Positions 1 to 12,513 of a DNA stretch of 39,323 bases are shown one piece after another (the stretch's first letter is position 1; each line of letters opens with the position of its first letter). Under the pieces are notes generated by a model. It saw only the letters and a list, made by a program, of their open reading frames with translations, made no database searches and had not been told where the DNA came from. The translations under genes were made by a program, and so were the position numbers. The stretch is from contig JBHEMK010000183.1 in the NCBI GenBank assembly GCA_046262635.1, positions 1 to 39,323 on the forward strand, read 5' to 3'. The stretch comes from JBHEMK01 sp046262635 (GTDB lineage Bacteria > Actinomycetota > Thermoleophilia > Gaiellales > Gaiellaceae).

Positions 1-22
1 TTTTTCAAGGGAGGCTTTGTAT

Positions 23-3000
23 TTGGCCACTAAGGTCGCTGCGCCTAGCGCGCGCAAGTCGTATTCCCGTCTGAAGCACGTTCTCGACCTCCCCAACCTG
101 ATCGACATCCAGAAGGCTTCGTTCAAGTGGTTCCTGGACGAGGGCCTGCGCGAGACGATCGACGACATCTCGCCGATCGAGGACTACACCGGCTCGCTCG
201 CGGTCGAGTTCGGCGCGTACAAGTTCGGGGAGCCCGCCGCCTCCATCCGCGAGTGCCGCGAAAAGGATCTGACCTATCAGGCGCCGCTCTCGATGACCGT
301 CCGTTTCGTCAACAAGGACACGGGCGAGATCCGGGAGCAGACCGTTTTCATGGGGGACTTCCCGATGATGACGGAGTGGGGCACCTTCGTCATCAACGGC
401 ACCGAGCGCGTGATCGTGACCCAGCTCGTCCGGTCACCCGGCGCGTACCTGATGGAGCCGAAGGACCCGACGAAGCAGGTCTTCACGGCGAATCTGATGC
501 CGAGCCGAGGCTCGTGGCTCGAGCTCGAAATCGACAAGAAGGGCATCGTCTACGCGCGCATCGACCGGAAGCGCAAGCTGCCGATCACGACGCTCCTTCG
601 CGCGCTGCCGGCAGAGGATCCTTCGACCGGCTTCCAGCTCGACACGTCGACGAACGAGGCGATCCTCGCCCTGTTCGGCAACTCGCCGTTCATCGCGAAC
701 ACGCTCGAGAAGGATCCCTCCGCCCGCGAGGAGGAGGCCCTGATCGAAGTGTTCAAGAAACAGCGTCCCGGGGAGCCGCCGACGCTCGACAATGCGCGCA
801 ACCTGCTGCGGGCGCTCTTCTTCGACCCCAAGCGCTACGACCTGACGAAGGTCGGCCGCTACAAGCTCAACCAGCGGCTGGGCGTCAACGTGCCCGAGGA
901 CACGCGCGTGCTGACGACGGAGGACATCCTCTCGCTCGTCAGGCGGCTCGTGGACCTGCCGACCAAGCTCGGCGTCGACGTCGAGTCCAAGGACTTCGCC
1001 GCCGATGCGATCGGACTCAACCGCGACCCGATCCGCTCGGAGCTCGATGAGTACGAGCACTTCGGCAACCGCCGGCTGCGAACGGTGGGTGAGCTGATCC
1101 AGGAGGCATTCCGCGTCGGCCTCTACCGGATGGAGCGCGTCGTCCGCGAGCGGATGACGACCGAGGACGTCGACACGATCACGCCGCAAACGATCATCAA
1201 CATCCGCCCCGTGGTCGCGGCCTTGAAGGAATTCTTCGGCTCCTCACAGCTCTCGCAGTTCATGGATCAGACGAACTCGCTGGCCGGCCTCACGCACCGC
1301 CGCCGCCTCTCAGCGCTCGGTGCCGGCGGCCTCACGCGCGAGCGGGCGCCGATCGAGGTGCGAGACGTTCACCCGACCCACTACGGCCGCATGTGCCCGA
1401 TCGAGACCCCGGAGGGCCCGAACATCGGCCTGATCGGGTCACTCGCGTCCTTCGCGACCGTGTCGGAGTTCGGATTCATCCAGACGCCCTACCGCAAGGT
1501 CTCGGGCGGCAAGGTGTCGGACGAGATCGTCTACCTCGACGCTGCCGAGGAGGCGCGCTACACGATCGCGCAGGCCTCGGCCGTCGTCGACGAGAAGACG
1601 GGCAAGCTCAAGGAGGAGAACGTCCTCTGCCGCTCGGCTGAGGGCGAGGCCGTGATGGCCGCACCGAAGGAAGTCGAGTTCATGGATGTCGCCCCGGCGC
1701 AGATCGTCTCGGTCGCGACAGCGCTGATCCCGTTCCTCGAGCACAACGATGCCAACCGGGCCCTGATGGGCGCGAACATGCAGCGGCAGGCGGTGCCGCT
1801 CATGATCACGCAGGCGCCGCTCGTCGGCACCGGACTCGAGTACCGGGCGGCCGTCGACACCGGCGACGTGGTGCTCGCCCACGCAGCGGGCACGATCATC
1901 GACGTCGACGCGGACAAGATCACCGTCGAGACGAAGGACGGCGGCAAGGACGACTATCCGCTGACGAAGTTCATGCGCTCGAACCAGGGCACACTCATCC
2001 ACCACAAGCCGATCGTGGGTCTGGACGAGAAAATCAAGGCGGGCCAGGTCCTCGCCGACGGCAGCTCGACCGACCTGGGCGAGCTCGCCCTCGGGGCGAA
2101 CCTGCTCGTGGCGTTCATGCCGTTCGAGGGCTACAACTTCGAGGACGCGATCGTCCTGAGCGAACGCCTGGTCAAGGACGACGTGCTCAGCTCGATTCAC
2201 ATCCACGAGTACGAGATCGACGCCCGCTCGACCAAGCTCGGCGACGAGGAGATCACCCGCGACATCCCGAACCGCTCGGAGGAGTCGCTCGCCGATCTCG
2301 ACGACCGCGGCGTCGTACGCATCGGAGCCGAGGTCGGCTCGGGCGACCTGCTCGTCGGCAAGGTGACGCCCAAGGGCGAGACGGAGCTGACGGCCGAGGA
2401 GAAGCTGATCCGTGCGATCTTCAAGGAGAAGGCGCGCGAGGTTCGCGACACCTCGCTCAAGGTCCCGCACGGCGAGGGCGGCAAGGTGATCGACGTCAAG
2501 ACGTTCTCGCGCGATGCCGGGGACGACCTCTCGCCGGGCGTCAACGAGCTCGTCCGCGTCTACGTGGCGAAGAAGCGCAAGATCGCCGAGGGCGACAAGC
2601 TCGCCGGCCGCCACGGGAACAAGGGTGTCATCTCGCGGATCGTCCCTGAGGAGGACATGCCTCATCTCGAGGATGGCCGCCCAGTCGATGTGATCCTCAA
2701 CCCCCTCGGGGTTCCGAGCCGCATGAACATCGGCCAGGTGCTCGAGACGCATCTCGGCTGGGCTGCTGCCCACGGGGTCTTCGCCGAGAACGGCCACAAG
2801 CCGGTCGAGAACCTGCAGCGCCGGGCCGTCGTGATCAATGCGCCGCATCCGACTCCGGTGGCGACGCCGGTCTTCGACGGCGCCACGCCGGAGGACGTCG
2901 ACGACGCGCTCGTGCAGTGGGCGAACGACAACCCGGGCTCACCGATCAAGTTCCTGGTCGACAAGAAGCGTCCCGCCGGCCGGAGAACCTCCGGCAAGGT

Positions 3001-3703
3001 GCGGCTCTTCAACGGCAAGACGGGCGAGCCGTTCGAGCAAAAGGTCACCGTCGGCTACATGTACATCCTCAAGCTCCTCCACCTCGTGGACGACAAGATC
3101 CACGCCCGAAGCACGGGCCCCTACTCGCTCGTCACCCAGCAGCCGCTCGGAGGCAAGGCGCAGTTCGGTGGCCAGCGCTTCGGCGAGATGGAGGTGTGGG
3201 CCCTCGAGGCCTACGGCGCCGCGTACACACTCCAGGAGATGCTCACGATCAAGTCCGACGACACGGTCGGGCGCGTGAAGGCCTACGAGGCCATCGTCAA
3301 GGGCGAGAACATCGCCGAGCCCTCGATCCCCGAGTCGTTCAAGGTGCTGCTCAAGGAGATGCAGTCGCTCGCCCTCGACGTCCACGTGCTCTCGGACGAG
3401 GGCCGGGAGGTCGAGGTGCGGGAGGAGGAGGACGAGCTGTTGCGCGCTGCGGAGGAGCTCGGCATCGACCTCTCGCCCGGCTCGCTACGGGCTGTCGGCC
3501 GCCAGCCGACCGCCGAGGAGCTCGAGGAGGGTCAGGAGCGCGTCGACACCGACGGCGAGCTGGCCCTGCCGGCCGACGAGGCCCTCGGCGACCTCGACGA
3601 CGTCGAGCTCGCGCCGGGCGCCGTCGCGGAGGAGGAGGCCGAGGAGCAGGCCGGCCCCCTCGTTGCGGACGTCGAGCTAGCCGACCTGGAGATCGAGGAC
3701 TGA
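23..3703 (+). CDS. rpoB: RNA polymerase beta subunit
   Basis: This is the catalytic beta subunit of the RNA polymerase core, 1226 residues from the chosen start. Seen in the protein: rifampicin cluster I around residues 410-434 (SQLSQFMDQT, then THRRRLSALG), RDVHPTHYGRMCPIETPEG just after it, GYNFEDAIVLSERL, DKLAGRHGNKGVIS and the C-terminal clamp motif GGKAQFGGQRFGEMEVWALE. A TTG at 17 is in frame but lies only 2 nt after the GGAGG box at 10-14. The TTG at 23 has an 8 nt spacing and gives the usual MATK-type N-terminus, so I chose it. The last 90 or so residues, after DVHVLSDEG, are an acidic low-complexity tail rich in Glu, Asp, Ala and Leu. rpoC follows after 94 nt. Identification is certain; the exact start is fairly sure. 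Confidence 0.98.
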   Translation: MATKVAAPSARKSYSRLKHVLDLPNLIDIQKASFKWFLDEGLRETIDDISPIEDYTGSLAVEFGAYKFGEPAASIRECREKDLTYQAPLSMTVRFVNKDTGEIREQTVFMGDFPMMTEWGTFVINGTERVIVTQLVRSPGAYLMEPKDPTKQVFTANLMPSRGSWLELEIDKKGIVYARIDRKRKLPITTLLRALPAEDPSTGFQLDTSTNEAILALFGNSPFIANTLEKDPSAREEEALIEVFKKQRPGEPPTLDNARNLLRALFFDPKRYDLTKVGRYKLNQRLGVNVPEDTRVLTTEDILSLVRRLVDLPTKLGVDVESKDFAADAIGLNRDPIRSELDEYEHFGNRRLRTVGELIQEAFRVGLYRMERVVRERMTTEDVDTITPQTIINIRPVVAALKEFFGSSQLSQFMDQTNSLAGLTHRRRLSALGAGGLTRERAPIEVRDVHPTHYGRMCPIETPEGPNIGLIGSLASFATVSEFGFIQTPYRKVSGGKVSDEIVYLDAAEEARYTIAQASAVVDEKTGKLKEENVLCRSAEGEAVMAAPKEVEFMDVAPAQIVSVATALIPFLEHNDANRALMGANMQRQAVPLMITQAPLVGTGLEYRAAVDTGDVVLAHAAGTIIDVDADKITVETKDGGKDDYPLTKFMRSNQGTLIHHKPIVGLDEKIKAGQVLADGSSTDLGELALGANLLVAFMPFEGYNFEDAIVLSERLVKDDVLSSIHIHEYEIDARSTKLGDEEITRDIPNRSEESLADLDDRGVVRIGAEVGSGDLLVGKVTPKGETELTAEEKLIRAIFKEKAREVRDTSLKVPHGEGGKVIDVKTFSRDAGDDLSPGVNELVRVYVAKKRKIAEGDKLAGRHGNKGVISRIVPEEDMPHLEDGRPVDVILNPLGVPSRMNIGQVLETHLGWAAAHGVFAENGHKPVENLQRRAVVINAPHPTPVATPVFDGATPEDVDDALVQWANDNPGSPIKFLVDKKRPAGRRTSGKVRLFNGKTGEPFEQKVTVGYMYILKLLHLVDDKIHARSTGPYSLVTQQPLGGKAQFGGQRFGEMEVWALEAYGAAYTLQEMLTIKSDDTVGRVKAYEAIVKGENIAEPSIPESFKVLLKEMQSLALDVHVLSDEGREVEVREEEDELLRAAEELGIDLSPGSLRAVGRQPTAEELEEGQERVDTDGELALPADEALGDLDDVELAPGAVAEEEAEEQAGPLVADVELADLEIED

Positions 3704-3732
3704 GCGAAGACCACGAATTCGGAGCCCATCAG

Positions 3733-3767
3733 CGTGCAGGCCTCACCCGGAGCGCGAGGCCCGCACG
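3733..3767 (+). promoter_or_regulatory. stem-loop in the rpoB-rpoC spacer
   Basis: CGTGC and GGCCTC (3733-3737, 3739-3744) pair with GAGGCC and GCACG (3756-3761, 3763-3767). One A-C mismatch interrupts the stem and the loop is 11 nt. There is no T-run after it, so it is not a classical terminator. It lies 30 nt before the rpoC start and could be an RNA processing site or a modulator of rpoC expression. The pairing is seen directly; the role is inferred. Confidence 0.45.
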
Positions 3768-3797
3768 GGTTCCATCTAACGAAGAAAGAGGCACCTG

Positions 3798-8384
<4,587 letters not shown>

Positions 8385-8408
8385 TCCGGAACCCACGTAA
8401 GGAACCCG

Positions 8409-8438
8409 TAAAGGGGGCGGCGTCCCGCCGCCCCCTTT
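8409..8438 (+). terminator. strong hairpin terminator after rpoC
   Basis: Positions 8410-8421 (AAAGGGGGCGGC) are perfectly complementary to 8427-8438 (GCCGCCCCCTTT), with a GTCCC loop of which G and C can also pair. The stem is 12-13 bp, very GC-rich, preceded by A and ended by T, the form of an intrinsic terminator with a short T tract. It lies 25 nt after the rpoC stop and separates the rpoBC unit from the next gene. Confidence 0.85.
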
Positions 8439-8457
8439 GCTACTTAAGCCCTGGGTC

Positions 8458-10209
8458 GTGAGGAAGTCGCCGGTCATCCTGCTCGCCGCCGTGGCCGTGC
8501 TCGCACTCGGTCAGGGCCGGGCCAACGGGGCACGTGTTTTGCCCGAGCCCGCCTGGGCGGGCACCTGCGGCCTGCCGCGGTCGGCGCCGCTCTGGGTCGA
8601 ATACGGCTGGCCCGACTTCTCCGAGATCTTCGGCCGCCCCGGCATCGTCGTCGGCGGTTCGGGCGGGGATTTCGGCGTGCAGATGCGCCAGGCAGGTGCC
8701 GCGACGGTCTTCTTCGACCTCTATCTGAACAGGCGGACCGGGACGCCGAGCGCGCCTGCAGACGCGGCGGCGATTCGGGACAGGGCGAACAAGCTTTTCG
8801 ACTACGCCGCGCAGCAGATGGGCTGCTCGACGCCCGTGATCGTCGAGAACGAGCTCTTCGGCGCCGGCCTTGTGACGCCCTGGTCGGAGACCAATGCGGC
8901 ATACCGCCAGAACGTCCTCGCCCTCCTGCAGGCGCTCGCGGCGCGCGGGGCGCACCCCGTTCTGCTGATCAACAGCGATCCGTACACCGGCGGCGACGCG
9001 GGCGCGTGGTGGCGGCAGGTCGCGACCGTCTCCGACATCGTCCGCGAGGCCTACATCCCTGCGACGGCGATCTGGAAGCAGGGGCCGGTCGTCGGCAGCC
9101 GGACGCTGCGCATCGCGTACCGCCGCTCGATCCAGGAGCTCACCTCGATCGGCATCCCGCCGCAGCGGCTCGGGATCATGGTCAGCTTCTCGACGACGAA
9201 GGGTTTCGGCGGCCGGAACGGCCTCCAGCCGGCGCAGGCGTGGTTCGAGGTCGGCAAGTGGCAGGCGCTGGCGGCGAAGTCCGTTGCCTCGGAGCTCGCG
9301 ATTGGCTCCGTCTGGTCCTGGGGCTGGGCCGAGTGGACGGACGCCGAGAAGGATCCCGACAAGGTCGCGGCCGCCTGCGTCTGGCTCTGGGCCCGCGACT
9401 CCAGTCTCTGCAACGGACCCGGCCAGGCCGGCCCGGGCTTCGACCTCTCGCGGTTGGAGGGTCAGGTCCAGCTCGCGCCCGGTGTCCAGTGCACCTTCGC
9501 CGGGCGTGCATTGTCGAACGGCGCGATCCAGCGCCTGCAGCTGATGACGGGCGATCGCGACACGGCGTTCACGGCGCTGTTCCAGCGCGTGGTGGAGAAC
9601 AGGCTCGCGCCGGTCTCACCGGCGAACGTCCTCGCGGCCGAGCGCTCGGTGGTCGGGACCCAGTTCAACGGCTCGCGGAGCGGGTATCTGTCAGCCCTCG
9701 CTCTGGCCCACGCGAACCTCGCCACCGCCCACGGCATCCTCGGCGACGAGCTGCGCCGGATCACCCTCGAAGCAAAGCTGCCGGCGGCAACTCCCGCCGG
9801 GACGGAGGTCAGCACCTTCTACCAGTCATATCCAGACCTGCTCGTCCGGCGCGTTCAGATGAAGAAGCCCTCCCCGTGGCTCGGAGGGCGCACGCGGGGC
9901 CTCCTCCTCTCGGCAATCGCCCCGCAGGCGCTGTTTACGGGTGGCGCCCGGACCGTGTGGACGCCTACCGGCAGCGTGGCCGTGACGCCGCTCGGCGCTG
10001 CCCTGCCGCTCGGGGCCGTCCCGCTCGACCAGGCGCGGCCCTCGATCGTGGCTGCGCTCGAGGTCTTCGCTCGCGGGGAGGCGTACGAGCGCTGGTCGGA
10101 GGGCGTGCAGCAGCGGGCGCTCAACACGGCGAGCTGCGCACACGACGACCTGCCCCAGCCTGGCGCGGTCGAGCTGTCGAACTACCTACCGTTCCTGCGC
10201 CTGAACTGA
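8458..10209 (+). CDS. secreted protein of unknown function
   Basis: 583 residues from GTG 8458. The reading frame also opens at TTG 8437, but that lies inside the terminator stem; GTG 8458 gives a clean signal peptide (MRKSPVILLAAVAVLALG, likely cut near RANGA). The mature part has aromatic-rich stretches that look like an alpha/beta barrel: WVEYGWPDF, ATVFFDLYLN, VIVENELFGAGLVTPW, HPVLLINSDPY, GIMVSFSTTKGFGG and SVWSWGWAEW near 280. NELFG and WSWGWAEW resemble the catalytic-end strands of glycoside hydrolases, but no family can be named from this alone. There are few cysteines. It lies between rpoC and the convergent diguanylate cyclase gene. No clear Shine-Dalgarno is seen. That it is coding and exported is well supported; its function is unknown. 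Confidence 0.8.
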   Translation: MRKSPVILLAAVAVLALGQGRANGARVLPEPAWAGTCGLPRSAPLWVEYGWPDFSEIFGRPGIVVGGSGGDFGVQMRQAGAATVFFDLYLNRRTGTPSAPADAAAIRDRANKLFDYAAQQMGCSTPVIVENELFGAGLVTPWSETNAAYRQNVLALLQALAARGAHPVLLINSDPYTGGDAGAWWRQVATVSDIVREAYIPATAIWKQGPVVGSRTLRIAYRRSIQELTSIGIPPQRLGIMVSFSTTKGFGGRNGLQPAQAWFEVGKWQALAAKSVASELAIGSVWSWGWAEWTDAEKDPDKVAAACVWLWARDSSLCNGPGQAGPGFDLSRLEGQVQLAPGVQCTFAGRALSNGAIQRLQLMTGDRDTAFTALFQRVVENRLAPVSPANVLAAERSVVGTQFNGSRSGYLSALALAHANLATAHGILGDELRRITLEAKLPAATPAGTEVSTFYQSYPDLLVRRVQMKKPSPWLGGRTRGLLLSAIAPQALFTGGARTVWTPTGSVAVTPLGAALPLGAVPLDQARPSIVAALEVFARGEAYERWSEGVQQRALNTASCAHDDLPQPGAVELSNYLPFLRLN

Positions 10210-10251
10210 CGGGAGGCGTGCGCCCGCCGGCCTTCCGCTGAGGACGGCTGC

Positions 10252-10269
10252 GCTGAGACCCGGCTCAGC
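10252..10269. terminator. weak hairpin between convergent genes
   Basis: GCTGAG (10252-10257) pairs with CTCAGC (10264-10269) across a 6 nt loop. It overlaps the stop codon of the minus-strand diguanylate cyclase gene and lies 43 nt after the stop of the plus-strand gene. It may serve as a weak bidirectional terminator. No T-run is present, so confidence is low. Confidence 0.25.
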
Positions 10270-11443
10270 CCGAGTCGGCGTTGACAGCCCGGCCCTTGCC
10301 GAGTTCCTTCGCCTGATAGAGCGCGTCGTCGGCGCGCTGAAAGAACGAGACGGCGTCGTCTTCCCGCCTTAGCTCGGCGACGCCGGCCGACAGGTGCAGC
10401 GAGCCTCCAGGGCCCAGGGGGCGGGCCGCGACGGCCTCCTCGATGCGTTGGTAGAGCTGGTCTCCCTCACTGAGCGTCGACTCGGGCAGGATGACTGCGA
10501 ACTCGTCACCGCCCACCCGGCAGGCGATGTCCGCGGAGCGCACGACCTCGCGGACGCGCTCGGAGACCGCCGCCAGCACCGCGTCCCCCGCCAGGTGACC
10601 GATCCGGTCGTTGACCTCCTTGAAGTCGTCGAGGTCGAACACGATCAGGGCGAGCTTGCGGGCGTAACGGTGCGCGCGTGCGCACTCACGGGCGAGCGTC
10701 TCGTGGAAGTAGCGCCGGTTGTGCAGGCCGGTCAGCGCATCGAGGTCGGCGAGCCGGCGCGCCTCGCGGAAGCGGCGTGCGTTCGCGATCGCCGGCCCTG
10801 CGCGGGCGGCCAGCCCCTCGAGTCGCGCGACGTCGTCCTCGCCGAAGACCTTCGACCGCGAGCGCGCGAAGACGGTGAGGAGGCCGAGCTCCCCACCGGT
10901 GTCGTCGGCCATCGGCACCGCGACTCCGCTGTGAATCAGCCCGTCGTCCGCCGCCTGCTCGGCGGCGCTGTACCGGTACGTGATCGCGATCGAGCGGGCC
11001 TTCCGACCGTCGGGCGGCCCGGCGATCGCCTGGCGCTCGGCCTCCGCCGCAGAGAGACCCAGAGTCGCGATGATCGGCTTGCCCTCGTGGCTGCGCATGG
11101 TCACGAGCGCCGCGTCCACGCCGGCAAGTCCTTCCGCCGCTTCGAGCGTGCGAGCGAGCACTTCGTCGAGGTCGATCGAGCCGGCGAGCTCGCCGAGGTA
11201 GCGGTTGCGGCGGCTCTCCTCGTCGGTCCGGGCGACCGCGCCGGCGAGCTCCCGCGAGAGAGCATCCATTCGGGCACCGAGCGCCGCCACGGCCTCGGCC
11301 GCGAGCTGATCTGCGCGCCGGGACGAACCGCGCGCGACGGAGCCGAGCCGCACGACCAGAATGATCACGCCGAGCGCGAGAGCCGCAGACAGTCCGATGA
11401 GCAGGGTCGTCACAGGGGGTGGCCCGGCCGAGGGCCAGTTCAC
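10265..11443 (-). CDS. membrane-anchored GAF-GGDEF diguanylate cyclase
   Basis: 392 residues. It should make cyclic di-GMP from two GTP at the cytoplasmic face of the membrane. Seen: one N-terminal membrane helix (about 12-34), a short linker helix, a GAF-like sensor region (about 88-225) and a GGDEF domain (about 230-390). The active-site motif is intact (GGDEF at 311-315), as is LDALTGLHNRRYF at its start. RSAD at 302-305 lies five residues before GGDEF and matches the RxxD product-inhibition site, so feedback by c-di-GMP is expected. The start is GTG 11443 with AGGAAGGGGG about 7 nt upstream on the minus strand. The gene is transcribed away from rpsL and toward the secreted protein gene. 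The ligand of the GAF domain cannot be told. Confidence 0.92.
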   Translation of the reverse strand: MNWPSAGPPPVTTLLIGLSAALALGVIILVVRLGSVARGSSRRADQLAAEAVAALGARMDALSRELAGAVARTDEESRRNRYLGELAGSIDLDEVLARTLEAAEGLAGVDAALVTMRSHEGKPIIATLGLSAAEAERQAIAGPPDGRKARSIAITYRYSAAEQAADDGLIHSGVAVPMADDTGGELGLLTVFARSRSKVFGEDDVARLEGLAARAGPAIANARRFREARRLADLDALTGLHNRRYFHETLARECARAHRYARKLALIVFDLDDFKEVNDRIGHLAGDAVLAAVSERVREVVRSADIACRVGGDEFAVILPESTLSEGDQLYQRIEEAVAARPLGPGGSLHLSAGVAELRREDDAVSFFQRADDALYQAKELGKGRAVNADSG

Positions 11444-11561
11444 TGTAATTCCCCCTTCCTCAGTTTCTCTAGTTCGAACCGTGAACGCGCAGTCGGCGGG
11501 TCACGTCCAGCGCGTGGCAAAACCTCCCTGGCGGCGCATGGGCGTCGGGACCGGCGCCCGT

Positions 11562-11590
11562 TTGACGGTCGTTACGAGCTCAGCTACCAT
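11562..11590 (+). promoter_or_regulatory. sigma-A promoter of the str-S10-spc-alpha cluster
   Basis: TTGACG (11562-11567), exactly 17 nt, then TACCAT (11585-11590). This is a near-consensus housekeeping promoter and would start transcription near 11597, about 60 nt before the rpsL ATG. It is the best promoter match seen ahead of the ribosomal genes. I saw no equally good one inside the cluster, though I could not scan it systematically. Confidence 0.75.
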
Positions 11591-11598
11591 GCCTCGTC

Positions 11599-11635
11599 CG
11601 GTTGGCAGGGTAACGCCCTCGCCGACCGTTTGTTG
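11599..11635 (+). promoter_or_regulatory. leader hairpin with T-rich tail before rpsL
   Basis: CGGTTGGC (11599-11606) pairs with GCCGACCG (11621-11628) with one G-T pair. Inside it AGGG (11607-11610) pairs with CCCT (11616-11619), leaving C11620 as a bulge. The stem is followed at once by TTTGTTGTGT. It starts within a few nt of the predicted transcription start and ends 30 nt before rpsL. The form suits an attenuator or a binding site for a ribosomal protein. The structure is seen; regulation is inferred. Confidence 0.5.
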
Positions 11636-11658
11636 TGTGAAGAGAGAGAACGGAGTTC

Positions 11659-12030
11659 ATGCCGACCGTCAACCAACTCGTCCGGAAGGGTCGCCAGACC
11701 CCGAAGGCGAAGACCAAGACGCCTGCGCTCGGCGGCTCGCCGCAGAAGCGCGGCGTCTGCACGCGGGTCTACACGACCACGCCGAAGAAGCCGAACTCGG
11801 CTCTGCGGAAGGTCGCGCGCGTCCGGCTCACGAACGGCATGGAGATCGGGGCCTACATCCCAGGCGAGGGCCACAACCTGCAGGAGCACTCCGTCGTGCT
11901 CGTCCGCGGGGGCCGCGTCAAGGATCTGCCGGGCTTCCGCTACAAGGTCATCCGCGCCGCGCTCGACACTGGCGGTGTCGGTGACCGCAAGCAGGGCCGC
12001 TCCAAGTACGGGGCCAAGAAGGGGAGCTAG
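11659..12030 (+). CDS. rpsL: 30S ribosomal protein S12
   Basis: 123 residues, the decoding-centre protein of the small subunit. The conserved loops are present: TTTPKKPNSALRKVARV with Lys43, and GGRVKDLPG with Lys88 and Asp89. Lys43 and Lys88 are the residues whose change gives streptomycin resistance in actinobacteria, so this allele looks sensitive; Asp89 is the residue methylthiolated in some bacteria. The ATG follows ACGGAG. It is the first gene of the str operon, downstream of the promoter at 11562. rpsG begins 2 nt after its stop. Confidence 0.98.
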   Translation: MPTVNQLVRKGRQTPKAKTKTPALGGSPQKRGVCTRVYTTTPKKPNSALRKVARVRLTNGMEIGAYIPGEGHNLQEHSVVLVRGGRVKDLPGFRYKVIRAALDTGGVGDRKQGRSKYGAKKGS

Positions 12031-12032
12031 GT

Positions 12033-12503
12033 TTGCCGCGCCGCGCAGAGATCCAGCCTCGCGTCCCGGGCCCGGACCCCGTCTACAGCTCGGCTCTCGT
12101 CACCCAGGTGATCAACAAGGTGATGGTGCAGGGTAAGAAGTCGGTTGCCGAAACGATCGTCTACGACGCCCTGGAGGAGATCGGGACGAAGACCGGCCGC
12201 CCGCCTGTCGAGGTGCTCGAGCAGGCTGTCAAGACCGTGACACCGGTACTCGAGGTCAAGAGCCGGCGAGTCGGGGGCGCCAACTACCAGGTGCCGGTTG
12301 AGGTGCCGCAGCGGCGTGCACGCACCCTCGCCGTCCGGTGGCTCGTCACCTTCGCGCGCGATCGCCGCGAGAAGGGCATGAGCGACCGCCTCGCCAACGA
12401 GATTCTGGATGCGCTGAACCAGCAGGGCGGCGCGTTCAAGCGCAAGGACGACGTCTATCGGATGGCGCAGGCCAACAAGGCCTTCGCTCATTACCGCTGG
12501 TAA
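12033..12503 (+). CDS. rpsG: 30S ribosomal protein S7
   Basis: 156 residues, the protein that nucleates assembly of the 30S head and lines the E site. It has the usual full length, with PDPVYSSALVTQVINKVM near the N-terminus, RVGGANYQVPVEV in the middle, and ends KAFAHYRW. The start is TTG at 12033, preceded by AAGGGGAG about 7 nt upstream that overlaps the end of rpsL. In E. coli S7 represses the str operon by binding between rpsL and rpsG. Here that spacer is only 2 nt, so such a site would have to lie elsewhere. Confidence 0.97.
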   Translation: MPRRAEIQPRVPGPDPVYSSALVTQVINKVMVQGKKSVAETIVYDALEEIGTKTGRPPVEVLEQAVKTVTPVLEVKSRRVGGANYQVPVEVPQRRARTLAVRWLVTFARDRREKGMSDRLANEILDALNQQGGAFKRKDDVYRMAQANKAFAHYRW

Positions 12504-12513
12504 AGGAAGAATT

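Noticed and set aside
17..22. TTG at 17 as the rpoB start
   Set aside because: It is only 2 nt from the GGAGG box; TTG 23 has proper spacing and gives the usual N-terminus.
1439..2848. Long open frame antisense to rpoB
   Set aside because: In GC-rich DNA the strand opposite a real gene often stays open. The peptide is rich in Arg, Leu, Asp and Val with no family likeness, and rpoB is certain here.
10394..12136. 580-codon plus-strand frame across the diguanylate cyclase gene and rpsL
   Set aside because: It is the shadow of the GGDEF gene joined through the promoter region to an out-of-frame reading of rpsL; no domain is visible.
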